From assembly GCF_009729415.1 (NCBI RefSeq), contig NZ_MPKW01000023.1, forward strand, positions 124,001 through 188,000: 64,000 nucleotides of DNA, given 5' to 3'. Origin of the DNA: Mycolicibacterium sp. CBMA 234. GTDB taxonomy: Bacteria > Actinomycetota > Actinomycetes > Mycobacteriales > Mycobacteriaceae. The notes below the pieces were generated by a model. It did not search any database. It was given only the letters and a program-made list of their open reading frames with translations, and was not told the origin of the DNA. Both the position numbers and the translations under genes were made by a program. This document shows, one piece after another, positions 53,613 to 63,254 of this stretch; the first letter of the stretch is position 1, and every line of letters begins with the position of its first letter.

Positions 53613-53987
53613 ATGTCGATTATCCGTTCAACCATCCTTCTTGGGGCCTCCGCGCTCGGTGCAGGGGCGATCGCGCTCGTCGGCGCTGCCGCCGCTTCTG
53701 CCGACACCGGCATCAACATCACACCGGGCAATAACGGACTGCTCAACGGCGGAACGGCCAATACTGGCATCGCCAACAATCTCCTCGGCCCGGGCCTTCT
53801 GAACAGCGGTGTTGCCAACGGGCTTCTCGGCGGTTCCTTCAACCAGGGCGTCGCCAACCTTGGCAACTGCAATACCGGCGCGGCCAACATTGGCACCAAC
53901 AACCACGGTCTGGTCAACATCGGCAATAACAACACCGGTCTGCTCAACATCGGCAATAACAACACCGGTGTGCTGGGCCTTCACTAG
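53613..53987 (+). CDS. Small secreted N-x-G (MPTR-like) repeat protein, copy 1
   Basis: A 124-residue protein. The signal peptide (residues 1-30, cleavage after ASA) is clear. The whole mature part of about 94 residues is made of pentapeptide-like repeats (NTGIANN, NSGVANG, NTGAANIG, NNHGLVNIGNN), the NxGxxNxG pattern seen in the MPTR tails of PPE proteins; no PPE domain is present. A beta-solenoid is expected. One Cys (LGNCNTG) distinguishes it from copy 2. AAGGAG lies 8 nt before ATG 53613. Function unknown; probably surface or secreted. Confidence 0.85.
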   Translation: MSIIRSTILLGASALGAGAIALVGAAAASADTGINITPGNNGLLNGGTANTGIANNLLGPGLLNSGVANGLLGGSFNQGVANLGNCNTGAANIGTNNHGLVNIGNNNTGLLNIGNNNTGVLGLH

Positions 53988-54614
53988 GAGCGCATAGCGC
54001 GGAAATACTTGCCCAGGGCGGCCCTGTGGATTGAGCGGAAACCCCCCCGATCGCACAATCCACAGGGCTTAGCCATGGGTGGAGCCGGTAGGCCGGCGGT
54101 GTAGCGGGTTTCACGAGGCGCGTCCTTGGCCAGCTGGCGGCCAAGCTTCTCCTTCGCTTGCTGGTGTGGGTCAACTCGGGACGTGGACAGCGGTCCGCGG
54201 TCAGTTGGGGCCGCGCCGTACGCGTCGCGACGTCAGGTTTTCAGCAAATAGATGGTGACCGCGCGAAGAGCTGTGGCTTGGCCATCAACGCTGATTCGCC
54301 GCGAACACAATATTTGCCAGGATAGTTGCATTTTTGCCAAGATGGTTTGCCAGTGGTCACGCGATTCGGTCGAAATGCGCTGGATTCGTCAATATCGAAC
54401 GCCGGCTACCGCTATGAATGACGTTAGAAATACCTGATAGTGACGCAGCATGGATGAATGATGCGTGTCTTCGGCGCTGTGATCATGCGATCGTGACGCC
54501 ACTTGCTCAAGATCAAGTGGAACGCCTGTAGCGTATTTGCTGTAGGTCTTCAAATTCGGTCGCAAACTGGCTACCCTAGCTACATCCACATTCAGGCTAG
54601 CGAAGGAGCAGTCA
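53988..54614. other. Intergenic region between the two repeat-protein genes
   Basis: About 630 bp, no convincing gene. The first part holds a conserved hairpin (54021-54068). The part from about 54345 is homologous to 53340 onward: both contain GGTCGAAA, TTCGTCAAT and TATGAAT blocks, and both end in the same CATCCACATTCAGGCTAGCG before the ribosome-binding site. It therefore represents the second copy of a duplicated promoter region. Confidence 0.65.
54021..54068 (+). terminator. 3' hairpin of repeat-protein copy 1
   Basis: GCCCTGTGGATT (54021-54032) pairs perfectly with AATCCACAGGGC (54057-54068), 34 bp after the stop. The same structure follows copy 2 with two compensatory pair changes, so the stem appears to be conserved as RNA. 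Terminator is the simplest role. Confidence 0.85.
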
Positions 54615-54989
54615 ATGTCGATTATCCGTTCTACAGTCGTCCTCGGAGCCTCAGTGCTCGGTGCTGGGGCGATCGCGCTCGTCGGCGCCGCCACGGCCTC
54701 CGCCGACACGGGCATCAACCTCACGCCGGGTAACAATGGGGTGCTCAACGGCGGGACGCTCAACACCGGCATCGCCAACAATCTCCTCGGTCCCGGCTTC
54801 CTCAACAGCGGTGTTGCCAACGGGCTTCTCGGTGGTTCCCTCAACCAGGGCGTCGCCAACCTTGGCAACCTGAACACAGGCGCGGCCAATATCGGCAACA
54901 ACAACCACGGTCTGGTCAACATCGGCAACAACAACACTGGTCTGCTCAACATCGGCAACAACAACCACGGGTTGCTGGGTCTCCACTAG
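54615..54989 (+). CDS. Small secreted N-x-G (MPTR-like) repeat protein, copy 2
   Basis: A 124-residue near-duplicate of copy 1 located exactly 1002 bp downstream. The signal peptide is the same apart from a few residues (MSIIRSTVVLGASVLGAGAI), and the mature part has the same number of N-x-G units (NTLNTGIANN ... NIGNNNHGLLGLH). Cys is absent (LGNLNTG). AAGGAG precedes ATG 54615 with the same spacing. Both coding and flanking sequences are duplicated, suggesting tandem duplication followed by divergence. Confidence 0.85.
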   Translation: MSIIRSTVVLGASVLGAGAIALVGAATASADTGINLTPGNNGVLNGGTLNTGIANNLLGPGFLNSGVANGLLGGSLNQGVANLGNLNTGAANIGNNNHGLVNIGNNNTGLLNIGNNNHGLLGLH

Positions 54990-55021
54990 GGCCACATAGC
55001 GCGGAAGTACCTGTCCACGGC

Positions 55022-55067
55022 AGCCCTGCGGATCTAGCGGAACCCTTCGCGCACGATCCGCAGGGCT
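55022..55067 (+). terminator. 3' hairpin of repeat-protein copy 2
   Basis: AGCCCTGCGGATC (55022-55034) pairs perfectly with GATCCGCAGGGCT (55055-55067), 32 bp after the stop. It also separates this gene from the converging SDR (stop 55087). Confidence 0.85.
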
Positions 55068-55086
55068 GTGCCATGAGCGGGGCCCG

Positions 55087-55989
55087 TTAGACGGGGAATG
55101 TCACCCCGGTCAGTTCCTCGGACACCGCCCACAGCCGCTGCTGCAATGCCGTGTCGTGCGACTGGTCGCTCGAGCCCACGACCTTGGGGTGGCCGGTCTG
55201 CTGCAGGAGCCCATCGGGCCCGTAGTACTGGCCGCCAAAAGCAGCGGGGTCGGTCGCGGCACGCAGGGTGGGCAATGCGCCCATCGCAGCGTCCTGGAAC
55301 AACCGCTCTACCACCGGTGTCAGGATGCCCGCGGCGGGCACGTGCCGCATCAGTTCTGTGCTGGACCCGCCCGGGTGTGCCGCGAGGGCGACGGTCTCCG
55401 CGCCGGTCAGTCGGCGCTGCAGTTCGTAGGTGAAGAGCAGGTTGGCGAGCTTGGCCTGACCGTAGGCCTCCACCCGGTTGTAGCGGCGCTCCCATTGGAG
55501 GTCGTCGAAGTGGATGGCGGCGCGAATCCGGTGCCCCATGCTGCTGACAGTGACGACCCGGGAGCCTTGCACCGGCAGCAGGTTGTCGAGCAGTAGTCCA
55601 GTAAAGGCGAAGTGGCCGAGGTGGTTGGTGCCGAACTGCATTTCGAAGCCGTCGGCAGTCGTCTCCTTCGGCGTCCACATCACGCCCGCGTTGTTGATCA
55701 GCAGGTCGATTTCCGGGTAGTTGGTTCGCAACGCCTCGGCGGCCTCGCGGATCGACTGCAGCGAGCTGAGGTCGAGTTCCTGCAGCACCACGTCGGCGTC
55801 GGGCGTGGTCTGCCGGATGCGATCGACGGCGCCTTTGCCCTTGTCGAGATTGCGGACCGCTAGGACGACGTGCGCGCCCTTTGCGGCGAGCGCGGCGGCG
55901 GTCTCGTAACCGAGCCCGGTGTTCGCGCCGGTGATGACGGCGGTGCGTCCGGTCTGGTCAGGAATGTTGGCAGTAGTCCACTTGCTCAT
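55087..55989 (-). CDS. SDR-family oxidoreductase, paralogue of 36902-37822
   Basis: A 300-residue short-chain dehydrogenase. Its motifs are TGANTGLGYETA, NNAGVM and YGQAKLAN (Tyr-x3-Lys). It shares the start MSxKWTxAxxPDQTGR with the SDR at 36.9 kb and is in the same orientation, so both come from one ancestor. ATG 55989 follows GAGGAACCC. It is divergent from a TetR gene 99 bp away, with a shared palindromic operator, and is probably the target of that regulator. Confidence 0.93.
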   Translation of the reverse strand: MSKWTTANIPDQTGRTAVITGANTGLGYETAAALAAKGAHVVLAVRNLDKGKGAVDRIRQTTPDADVVLQELDLSSLQSIREAAEALRTNYPEIDLLINNAGVMWTPKETTADGFEMQFGTNHLGHFAFTGLLLDNLLPVQGSRVVTVSSMGHRIRAAIHFDDLQWERRYNRVEAYGQAKLANLLFTYELQRRLTGAETVALAAHPGGSSTELMRHVPAAGILTPVVERLFQDAAMGALPTLRAATDPAAFGGQYYGPDGLLQQTGHPKVVGSSDQSHDTALQQRLWAVSEELTGVTFPV

Positions 55990-56044
55990 GAGGGTTCCTC
56001 GGTAGTCTGGGCTAATCGGGGCGGGCGCCCCGGATGAAATCAAT

Positions 56045-56066
56045 ATACGGAACGTACGCCCCGTTT
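56045..56066. promoter_or_regulatory. Palindromic operator between SDR and TetR genes
   Basis: ATACGGAACGTACGCCCCGTTT matches its reverse complement at 16 of 22 positions, with perfect CGTACG centre and ACGG/CCGT arms. It lies in the 99-bp divergent spacer, the usual site for TetR autoregulation plus control of the neighbouring gene. Confidence 0.7.
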
Positions 56067-56088
56067 AAAAGATTCCCAGGAGTTTGTG

Positions 56089-56649
56089 ATGTGTAAACCA
56101 GCCCGGCCACTGCGTGCCGACGCGGCTCGCAACCGGGCCCGTGTGCTGGAAGTCGCCTATCAAACCTTCGCCGACGAGGGGTTCTCGGTGCCCATCGACG
56201 AGATCGCCCGGCGGGCCGGTGTCGGCGCCGGCACGGTCTACCGTCATTTCCCCACCAAGGACGACCTGTACCGGGCGGTGATCGAGGATCGGTTGCAGTC
56301 CGTCACAGATGCCGGACGGGCATGTCTGGCATCCGATGCGCCGGGTGACGCGCTCTTCGATTTCCTGCGGTCGATGGTTCGGTGGGGAGAAACCGACCAG
56401 GGGCTGGTCGATGCGCTCGCCGGCCTCGGGATCGACGTGAACACCTTGGTGCCTGACGTGGAGGCTGAGTTCTTGGCGTTGGTCGGCGAGTTGTTGGCGG
56501 CTGGGCAACGCGCCGGGACCGTCCGTCCGGATGTCTCGCCCGCCGAGGTAAAAGCGCTGCTCGTGGCGGTTCAGGCCGCCCAGCGCTACAACCCCGACGC
56601 CGCTGAACGTGTGGTCGAGTTGATGATGGACGGATTGCGCCCGCGCTGA
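56089..56649 (+). CDS. TetR family transcriptional regulator
   Basis: A 186-residue repressor-type protein. Its HTH is IDEIARRAGVGAGTVYRHFP (20 residues) followed by TKDDLYRAVIEDRL. The C-terminal domain belongs to the TetR_C group with SRP-like helices. ATG 56089 is used, with AGGAG 6 nt upstream; GTG 56086 overlaps it. The neighbouring divergent SDR is the likely regulated gene. Confidence 0.92.
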   Translation: MCKPARPLRADAARNRARVLEVAYQTFADEGFSVPIDEIARRAGVGAGTVYRHFPTKDDLYRAVIEDRLQSVTDAGRACLASDAPGDALFDFLRSMVRWGETDQGLVDALAGLGIDVNTLVPDVEAEFLALVGELLAAGQRAGTVRPDVSPAEVKALLVAVQAAQRYNPDAAERVVELMMDGLRPR

Positions 56650-56696
56650 ATCAATCGGCCGCGCGCACGGCGGGTGTCCGGCGTAGCGTCAGCGCC

Positions 56697-57533
56697 ATGG
56701 AATTCGGGATCTCGACCTTCGTCGACGACGACAGCATTGACCCGGTCTCTCTGGCACGTGCGATCGAAGAACGCGGGTTCGCCTCGCTCATCGTCGCCGA
56801 GCACAGTCATATTCCCGCTAGTCGCGAGACGCCGTACCCGATGGGCGGCGACCTGCCGTCCTGGTACTACAACACTCTCGACCCGTTCGTCACCCTTGCC
56901 GCGGCGGCTGCAGTGACCTCCACGATCGAGCTGTTCACGGGAATCGCGCTGCTCATCCAGCGCGATCCGATCCATACGGCCAAGGAGGCCGCCAGTATCG
57001 ACCTCATCTCGGGTGGTCGCTTCGTCTTCGGAGTCGGGGCCGGCTGGAACCTCGAGGAGATGCGCGACCACGGCACCGATCCCAAGACGCGCGGCACCCG
57101 GCTCGACGAGAGCATCGAAGCGATCCAGGCGCTGTGGACCGCCGAGCCCGCCGAATACCACGGCAAGTACGTCAACTTCGACTCGTCGTACTGCCGTCCC
57201 AAACCGGTCCAGAAACCGCACCCACCGATCTTCATCGGCGGTAATTCCGATGCCACCGTCAAACGCGTGGTCCGTCACGGTGCCGGCTGGATCTCCAACC
57301 CCTTCCCCAGGGATGTGCTGGCCAAGCGCATCGGCCAACTGCGCGACGCCGCCGGCCATGACGTACCGCTGGCGATGTTCGGTGTGCCCATCGAACCCGA
57401 CTACTGGGGCGGACTCGAAGACCTCGGTTTCGGCCGGGTGGGGCTGATGCTGCCGTCGGTCGGCAAGGAGGAGTCGCTCCGTCTGCTCGACGAATACGCG
57501 GCGCAGGTGGCGCAGTACCGCTCGGCGCCCTGA
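56697..57533 (+). CDS. LLM class F420-dependent oxidoreductase
   Basis: A 278-residue TIM-barrel flavin/F420 oxidoreductase of the luciferase-like family. Visible features are ARAIEERGFASLIVAEHSHI, VTLAAAAAVTSTIELFTGI, DLISGGRFVFGVGAGWNLEE and PHPPIFIGGNSDATVKRV. Many mycobacterial members use coenzyme F420. Substrate unknown. It precedes groEL2 on the same strand but is separated by CIRCE elements, so it is transcribed independently. Confidence 0.92.
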   Translation: MEFGISTFVDDDSIDPVSLARAIEERGFASLIVAEHSHIPASRETPYPMGGDLPSWYYNTLDPFVTLAAAAAVTSTIELFTGIALLIQRDPIHTAKEAASIDLISGGRFVFGVGAGWNLEEMRDHGTDPKTRGTRLDESIEAIQALWTAEPAEYHGKYVNFDSSYCRPKPVQKPHPPIFIGGNSDATVKRVVRHGAGWISNPFPRDVLAKRIGQLRDAAGHDVPLAMFGVPIEPDYWGGLEDLGFGRVGLMLPSVGKEESLRLLDEYAAQVAQYRSAP

Positions 57534-57583
57534 TTTCGGCTGCGCGTCGTCAGGGCCGGAGTGCTTCGCGGATGGCGAACGAC

Positions 57584-57610
57584 CTTGCACTCGCCCTGCT
57601 TGAGTGCTAA
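57584..57610 (+). promoter_or_regulatory. CIRCE element 1 (HrcA operator)
   Basis: CTTGCACTC-N9-GAGTGCTAA at 57584-57610, matching the CIRCE consensus TTAGCACTC-N9-GAGTGCTAA except for the first three bases of the left arm. It lies 147 bp before the groEL2 start and is the binding site of the HrcA repressor. Confidence 0.92.
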
Positions 57611-57618
57611 AAACGACC

Positions 57619-57645
57619 TTGGCACTCTCGATAGGTGAGTGCTAG
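57619..57645 (+). promoter_or_regulatory. CIRCE element 2 (HrcA operator)
   Basis: TTGGCACTC-N9-GAGTGCTAG at 57619-57645, 8 bp after element 1. Two HrcA sites in tandem upstream of groEL2 indicate heat-shock control. Confidence 0.92.
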
Positions 57646-57757
57646 GTCGGGTAGGTGAGACCGGGGCCGCACCTGCGAGAGCACACCCCAGTCGTCCGTC
57701 GCGGGCACCGCACCTGACCACATACGTGCAGTTCCCAACCGGAGGAATCACTTCGCA

Positions 57758-59383
<1,626 letters not shown>

Positions 59384-59401
59384 GTCCAGCTCTTCACGGG
59401 A

Positions 59402-59435
59402 AAGCCCCGGCTCGCTTGGCGGGCCGGGGCTTTTT
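59402..59435 (+). terminator. Intrinsic terminator of groEL2
   Basis: AAGCCCCGGC (59402-59411) pairs with GCCGGGGCTT (59423-59432), followed by TTTTT. It begins 18 bp after the groEL2 stop and is a classical intrinsic terminator. Confidence 0.95.
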
Positions 59436-59480
59436 CATGTCTTCGTCGTTGACTGTGAATCCTCGCTGAACCCAACTGAT

Positions 59481-59849
59481 TTAGATCTCGACGCAGTCGT
59501 GCAGGCAGCCGCTGGCCGCCTGCGCTGAGCCCGCCTCCGCCGGCCGATGCAGAACCGCTCGGCTTGGAAAGACCTGCAGCCGTGTGCCTTTCACTTCGCC
59601 CCGACCGTCGACCAACAAGGTGTAACCGCCCGGATCATGCGGCGGCCAGATGAGCGTGACGTCGGTGCGTTGCGCCAGGTTGCCGCTGGTGCGATCGCCG
59701 ACGGCATTGATCTCGAAGACGCCGCCGACAAACTCCGGCCCGACGGTGACAACGTGCGCGCGGTGATCGTCGTTGACCGTCACCAGGTAGGCGAAGGTGA
59801 AGTCGGCCAAGGTGCCGGCCAACTGCTCGAGATCCACGTGTGCGCTCAT
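59481..59849 (-). CDS. Pyridoxamine 5'-phosphate oxidase (PPOX) family protein
   Basis: A 122-residue split-barrel flavin/F420-binding protein. TFAYLVTVNDDHRAHVVTVGP at the front and DRTSGNLAQRTDVTLIWPP in the middle are typical of the PPOX/F420-dependent (FDOR) superfamily. Cofactor and substrate are not determinable here. The C-terminal end contains two Cys close together (GCLHDC). It is transcribed towards groEL2, from which the terminator separates it. Confidence 0.85.
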   Translation of the reverse strand: MSAHVDLEQLAGTLADFTFAYLVTVNDDHRAHVVTVGPEFVGGVFEINAVGDRTSGNLAQRTDVTLIWPPHDPGGYTLLVDGRGEVKGTRLQVFPSRAVLHRPAEAGSAQAASGCLHDCVEI

Positions 59850-59886
59850 CTAGTCAGGGTAGGCGGGCGGTGTCGGTGGCGGGGTT

Positions 59887-60813
59887 TTATTGTGCCGGAA
59901 CAGGATTCGGTACCGGTGCCACTTGCCCTCCCGACAGTTGTCGATAGGTGACGACGTGCATCAGACCCATGATCGAGACCATTGCGGGAATGAGCGCCAG
60001 GCCGCCGAAGCCGCACGTCAGGACGGTGCCGAACTCGGTCACGAACACCGCAGCCATCCCGATGAGATACACCAGAATCGTCGTGCCGACGTTCTCCCGC
60101 ACCAACGTGAAGCTCGCCTTGATCGCTGCCACCGGATCCATCTGACGGTCGACGACGAAGTAGGGCGCGTATTGGGCGAGGAACCCGAGAATGATGCCCG
60201 GGACGATGCAGGCCAACGTTCCCACCGCTGTCATGAGGAATATCAGCATGGACACACCGAGGAACGCGCCCAAACGGCGTGGCTTGAAGAAGGTCCCAAG
60301 GGTGACCGGTTTGGCGTCGCCGACGTCGAGCTGGGTGGCCATCAGGCAGTTCGACATGACGAATGCGATGGCGAAGATCACCGCGTACAGCAGAATCATC
60401 GACACGACAAACGTGGGCGAGACCGGCTGCTGGCTCACATGGCCGTCGGCGTCCCTGGTCGATTCCGGCCCGAACACAACCGTTCCGATGATGAACGGGG
60501 CCATCGCGACCGTCAAGATCGCCAGCCAGGCCAACGGTCCACCGATGAGCAGTCCTATGCGAGCGCGGAATTGGCCCCACGCCCAGTTCCAGGCGTCGCC
60601 GGCAGTGAAGGCCGGCGGGGCAGCGTAGGGATATCCCGAGTATGGGTAACCGGGCGGGGGCCCGTATCCCGGCGGCCCGTAGCCCGGGGGCGGTGGGTAG
60701 GCGCCGTAAGGTGCGTAACCCGTTGGTGGGAACGGCATTTCGGCGCCGGGTTGGTGGCCTTCGGCCGACGGCTGGGGCTCGTATGGCGATGGGCCTGATG
60801 GCGGATACGTCAT
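59887..60813 (-). CDS. Pro/Tyr/Gly-rich multi-pass membrane protein
   Basis: A 308-residue protein. Residues 1-70 form a disordered PPPGYG-rich cytoplasmic segment; about six membrane helices follow (LLIGGPLAWLAILTVAMAPFIIG, MILLYAVIFAIAFVMSN, FLGVSMLIFLMTAVGTLACIVPGIILGF cores, and others). The AWNWAWGQFRARIG and VPGIILGFLAQYAPYFVVDR segments resemble mycobacterial DUF-type proteins often called proline-rich membrane proteins. Function unknown. A single gene, starting 166 bp from the divergent NTF2-like paralogue 3. Confidence 0.82.
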   Translation of the reverse strand: MTYPPSGPSPYEPQPSAEGHQPGAEMPFPPTGYAPYGAYPPPPGYGPPGYGPPPGYPYSGYPYAAPPAFTAGDAWNWAWGQFRARIGLLIGGPLAWLAILTVAMAPFIIGTVVFGPESTRDADGHVSQQPVSPTFVVSMILLYAVIFAIAFVMSNCLMATQLDVGDAKPVTLGTFFKPRRLGAFLGVSMLIFLMTAVGTLACIVPGIILGFLAQYAPYFVVDRQMDPVAAIKASFTLVRENVGTTILVYLIGMAAVFVTEFGTVLTCGFGGLALIPAMVSIMGLMHVVTYRQLSGGQVAPVPNPVPAQ

Positions 60814-60979
60814 TTTCGAAGGTTAGCAACGCGACCAGGCCTGGTCCGTCGCCTCTTTCAGCCGTGCTCGTCACCTACTGCATACCCGGCGAAGTGATAC
60901 CGTCGGGACGCTGACGCAAGTCGGCACGGGGACAGGGGGAGGTTCAATTGGTGACGATTCGTAGCGGTGGATTTCGCGC

Positions 60980-62245
60980 GTGACGCAGCCGCCGCAGTCG
61001 CCTTTCGGTGGGCCGAATCCGCTTGACGGGCAGCCGCCGCAGCATCCCGGTTATGGACAGCCGCCGCCCCAGCCGGCCCCGCCGCAGTGGGGCGGCCCGG
61101 CCCCGGTCGGTGCGCCGCAGCCGACAGGCGCCCCGCCGCAGGGCCAGCAGCAGGGTCAGCCGCCTTCGGGCTGGGCCGGTGCGCCGCAGCCGCAGTTCCC
61201 GAGCTTCCCGCAGTCCGGATATGCGCCGCCGCCGAAGGCCAAGAACAAGAAGGCGTTGTTCATCACCGGGGGAGCCACGCTCGCGGTGCTTCTGGTGGTG
61301 GGCATTGTCGTGGGGATCGTGTCGTTTTCTGGTGGCGGGTCGAGCGGACCCGGTGGTGGCGCGAGCTCGGCCGAGGCTGCGGTCAAGGGCTACCTGGATG
61401 CGCTGTCGAAGGGAGATGCCAACGCCGCGTTGGCATTCGGCGCTGACCAACCGGCATCCAAGGACTTCCTCACCGACGATGTGCTCAAGCAGCAGACGGC
61501 CAAGTGGCCCATCACCAACGTGCGGATTCTGAGCGCCAACGAGAACGGTCAAGTGGCCCAGGTGCACGTCTCGGTGAACTTCGGTGATCAGACCTCCGAT
61601 CAGACGCTGATGGTCAAGAAGGACGACAGCGGCTGGAGGCTCGCGACTGCCAGCGTCAAGGTCAATGTCGGTGTCGGCGGCGGTATTCGGATCAACGACC
61701 CCACCACCGGCAAGCCGACCCCGGCCGCGCCGCTCACGTTATTCGGCAAGCCGGCGCCGAGTACCTCACCGGTTTATGTGTTTCCGGGCTGGCTCGACCT
61801 GGGCTCGGCCAGCAAGTACCTGACCGTGACGACGGCCCGGCCGGTGCTGCTCGACGGGTTGATGACTCCCGGCGTCGCCCTGCCCGTCGGCACCCAGATG
61901 CAGCTCAGCGACGCGGGCTCGGCGGCGGCCAAGCAGGCCGTCGCCGCCGCTGTGGCCGAATGCGCCAAGTCCACGGCTTTGGCACCGCCGGGCTGCCCGA
62001 ACGCCATGCCGAACCCGATGCTGGCCGACGGCAGCGCGCATTGGGAAGCGCCCGCCGATCTGAGTCAGATCAATTACACATTCACGGCCTTCGACCTGTC
62101 GGTGCGCACCATCGGGACGTCGCAGTGGACGCTGACCGCGACCCGCACTGGCGGCGACACCGTGCAGGCCAAGTCGTTCGTCCCGCTGATGGGACAGATC
62201 GATATGACGCAGGATCCGTTGACAGTGAAGTGGTTTGGCCGATGA
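60980..62245 (+). CDS. Pro-rich membrane protein with NTF2-like extracellular domain, paralogue 3
   Basis: A 421-residue paralogue of the genes at 11563 and 12991. It has a Pro/Gln-rich cytoplasmic region of about 85 residues, one helix (ALFITGGATLAVLLVVGIVVGIVSF core), the AAVKGYLDALSKGDANAALAFG entry of the NTF2-like domain, PASKDFLTDDVLKQQ (identical framework to the others) and an FPGWLDLGSASKYL C-terminal domain. Unlike the other two it lacks the acidic-Thr DEExT patch. GTG 60980 is the start; the stop overlaps moxR (ATGA). Likely partner of the MoxR/DUF58 pair. Confidence 0.85.
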   Translation: MTQPPQSPFGGPNPLDGQPPQHPGYGQPPPQPAPPQWGGPAPVGAPQPTGAPPQGQQQGQPPSGWAGAPQPQFPSFPQSGYAPPPKAKNKKALFITGGATLAVLLVVGIVVGIVSFSGGGSSGPGGGASSAEAAVKGYLDALSKGDANAALAFGADQPASKDFLTDDVLKQQTAKWPITNVRILSANENGQVAQVHVSVNFGDQTSDQTLMVKKDDSGWRLATASVKVNVGVGGGIRINDPTTGKPTPAAPLTLFGKPAPSTSPVYVFPGWLDLGSASKYLTVTTARPVLLDGLMTPGVALPVGTQMQLSDAGSAAAKQAVAAAVAECAKSTALAPPGCPNAMPNPMLADGSAHWEAPADLSQINYTFTAFDLSVRTIGTSQWTLTATRTGGDTVQAKSFVPLMGQIDMTQDPLTVKWFGR

Positions 62246-63249
62246 GTGTCACGATGCAGCCGCAGCCGCAGCCGACGCGGGAAGAACTCGACCGGGCCCG
62301 GTCGGTGGTGCACGCGGTGTCCGGCGCCTTCGCCGCCAAAGTCGTGGGCCAGGCCGGGCTGCAGCAGAGTCTCTTGATCGGGTTGTTCACCGGCGGCCAC
62401 GTATTGCTGGAAAGCGTTCCGGGACTTGCCAAGACGACGGCCGCCCGCGCCGTCGCCGACGCGGTGCAAGCGAAGTTCCGGCGCATCCAATGCACCCCGG
62501 ACCTGCTGCCGAGCGACATCATCGGCACCCAGATCTTCGACGCATCGAAAGGCGTTTTCCATACCCAGCTGGGGCCGGTGCACGCCAATATCGTGCTGCT
62601 GGACGAGATCAACCGGTCGAGTGCGAAAACTCAGAGCGCCATGCTCGAGGCCATGGAGGAACGGCAGACCAGCATTGCGGGGGAGGTCTACAAGATCCCC
62701 GAGCCATTCCTGGTGCTCGCCACCCAGAACCCGGTTGACCAGGAGGGCACCTATCCGCTGCCTGAGGCGCAGATGGACCGGTTCATGTTCAAAGAGATCC
62801 TGACCTACCCGAATCCTCGTGAAGAGGCGGAGATGGTTTTCCGGATCGACGCCGGCGTCTACACCAACCACCGGACCGCTCCGGTGGCGTCACTCGACGA
62901 CATCCTCTACATCCGCGACGTGGCGCGGCGGGTGTATCTCGATCCGGCGATCGTCAACTACATCACCCAGATCGTTGCGGTGACCCGCACTCCGCAGCAG
63001 TACCTTCCGGCGAATCTGGCCCGGCTCATCGAATACGGCGCCAGCCCGCGCGCCACGATCGCCTTCTGTAAGGCGGCCCGGGCCCTGGCGTTGTTGTCCG
63101 GTCGCAACCACGTGCTCCCGGACGACGTCAAGGCGCTGGCGCACCGGGTGCTGCGGCACCGGCTGATTCTCGGATTCGAGGCCGTGGCGCAGAACGTCAC
63201 TCCGGAAGTGTTGATAGACCACGTCATTCAGGCAGTCCGAACCCCGTAG
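62242..63249 (+). CDS. MoxR family AAA+ ATPase
   Basis: A 335-residue ATPase. Walker A is ESVPGLAKTTAARAV, Walker B IVLLDEINRSSAKTQSAMLEAM (core LLDEINR), sensor I ATQNP, and the GTYPLPEAQMDRF segment is typical. MoxR proteins act as chaperones for metal or cofactor insertion, or for envelope assembly, with DUF58 and VWA proteins. It is coupled to paralogue 3 upstream and is followed by DUF58 after 5 bp. Confidence 0.95.
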   Translation: MSVTMQPQPQPTREELDRARSVVHAVSGAFAAKVVGQAGLQQSLLIGLFTGGHVLLESVPGLAKTTAARAVADAVQAKFRRIQCTPDLLPSDIIGTQIFDASKGVFHTQLGPVHANIVLLDEINRSSAKTQSAMLEAMEERQTSIAGEVYKIPEPFLVLATQNPVDQEGTYPLPEAQMDRFMFKEILTYPNPREEAEMVFRIDAGVYTNHRTAPVASLDDILYIRDVARRVYLDPAIVNYITQIVAVTRTPQQYLPANLARLIEYGASPRATIAFCKAARALALLSGRNHVLPDDVKALAHRVLRHRLILGFEAVAQNVTPEVLIDHVIQAVRTP

Positions 63250-63254
63250 TCGCT

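Noticed and set aside
36902..55989. A prophage or integrative element between the SDR copies
   Set aside because: No integrase, transposase, phage structural gene, tRNA or attachment-site repeat was seen.
57541..57757. A groES gene upstream of groEL
   Set aside because: Only CIRCE operators and leader sequence lie between the LLM gene and groEL; no GroES-like frame exists.
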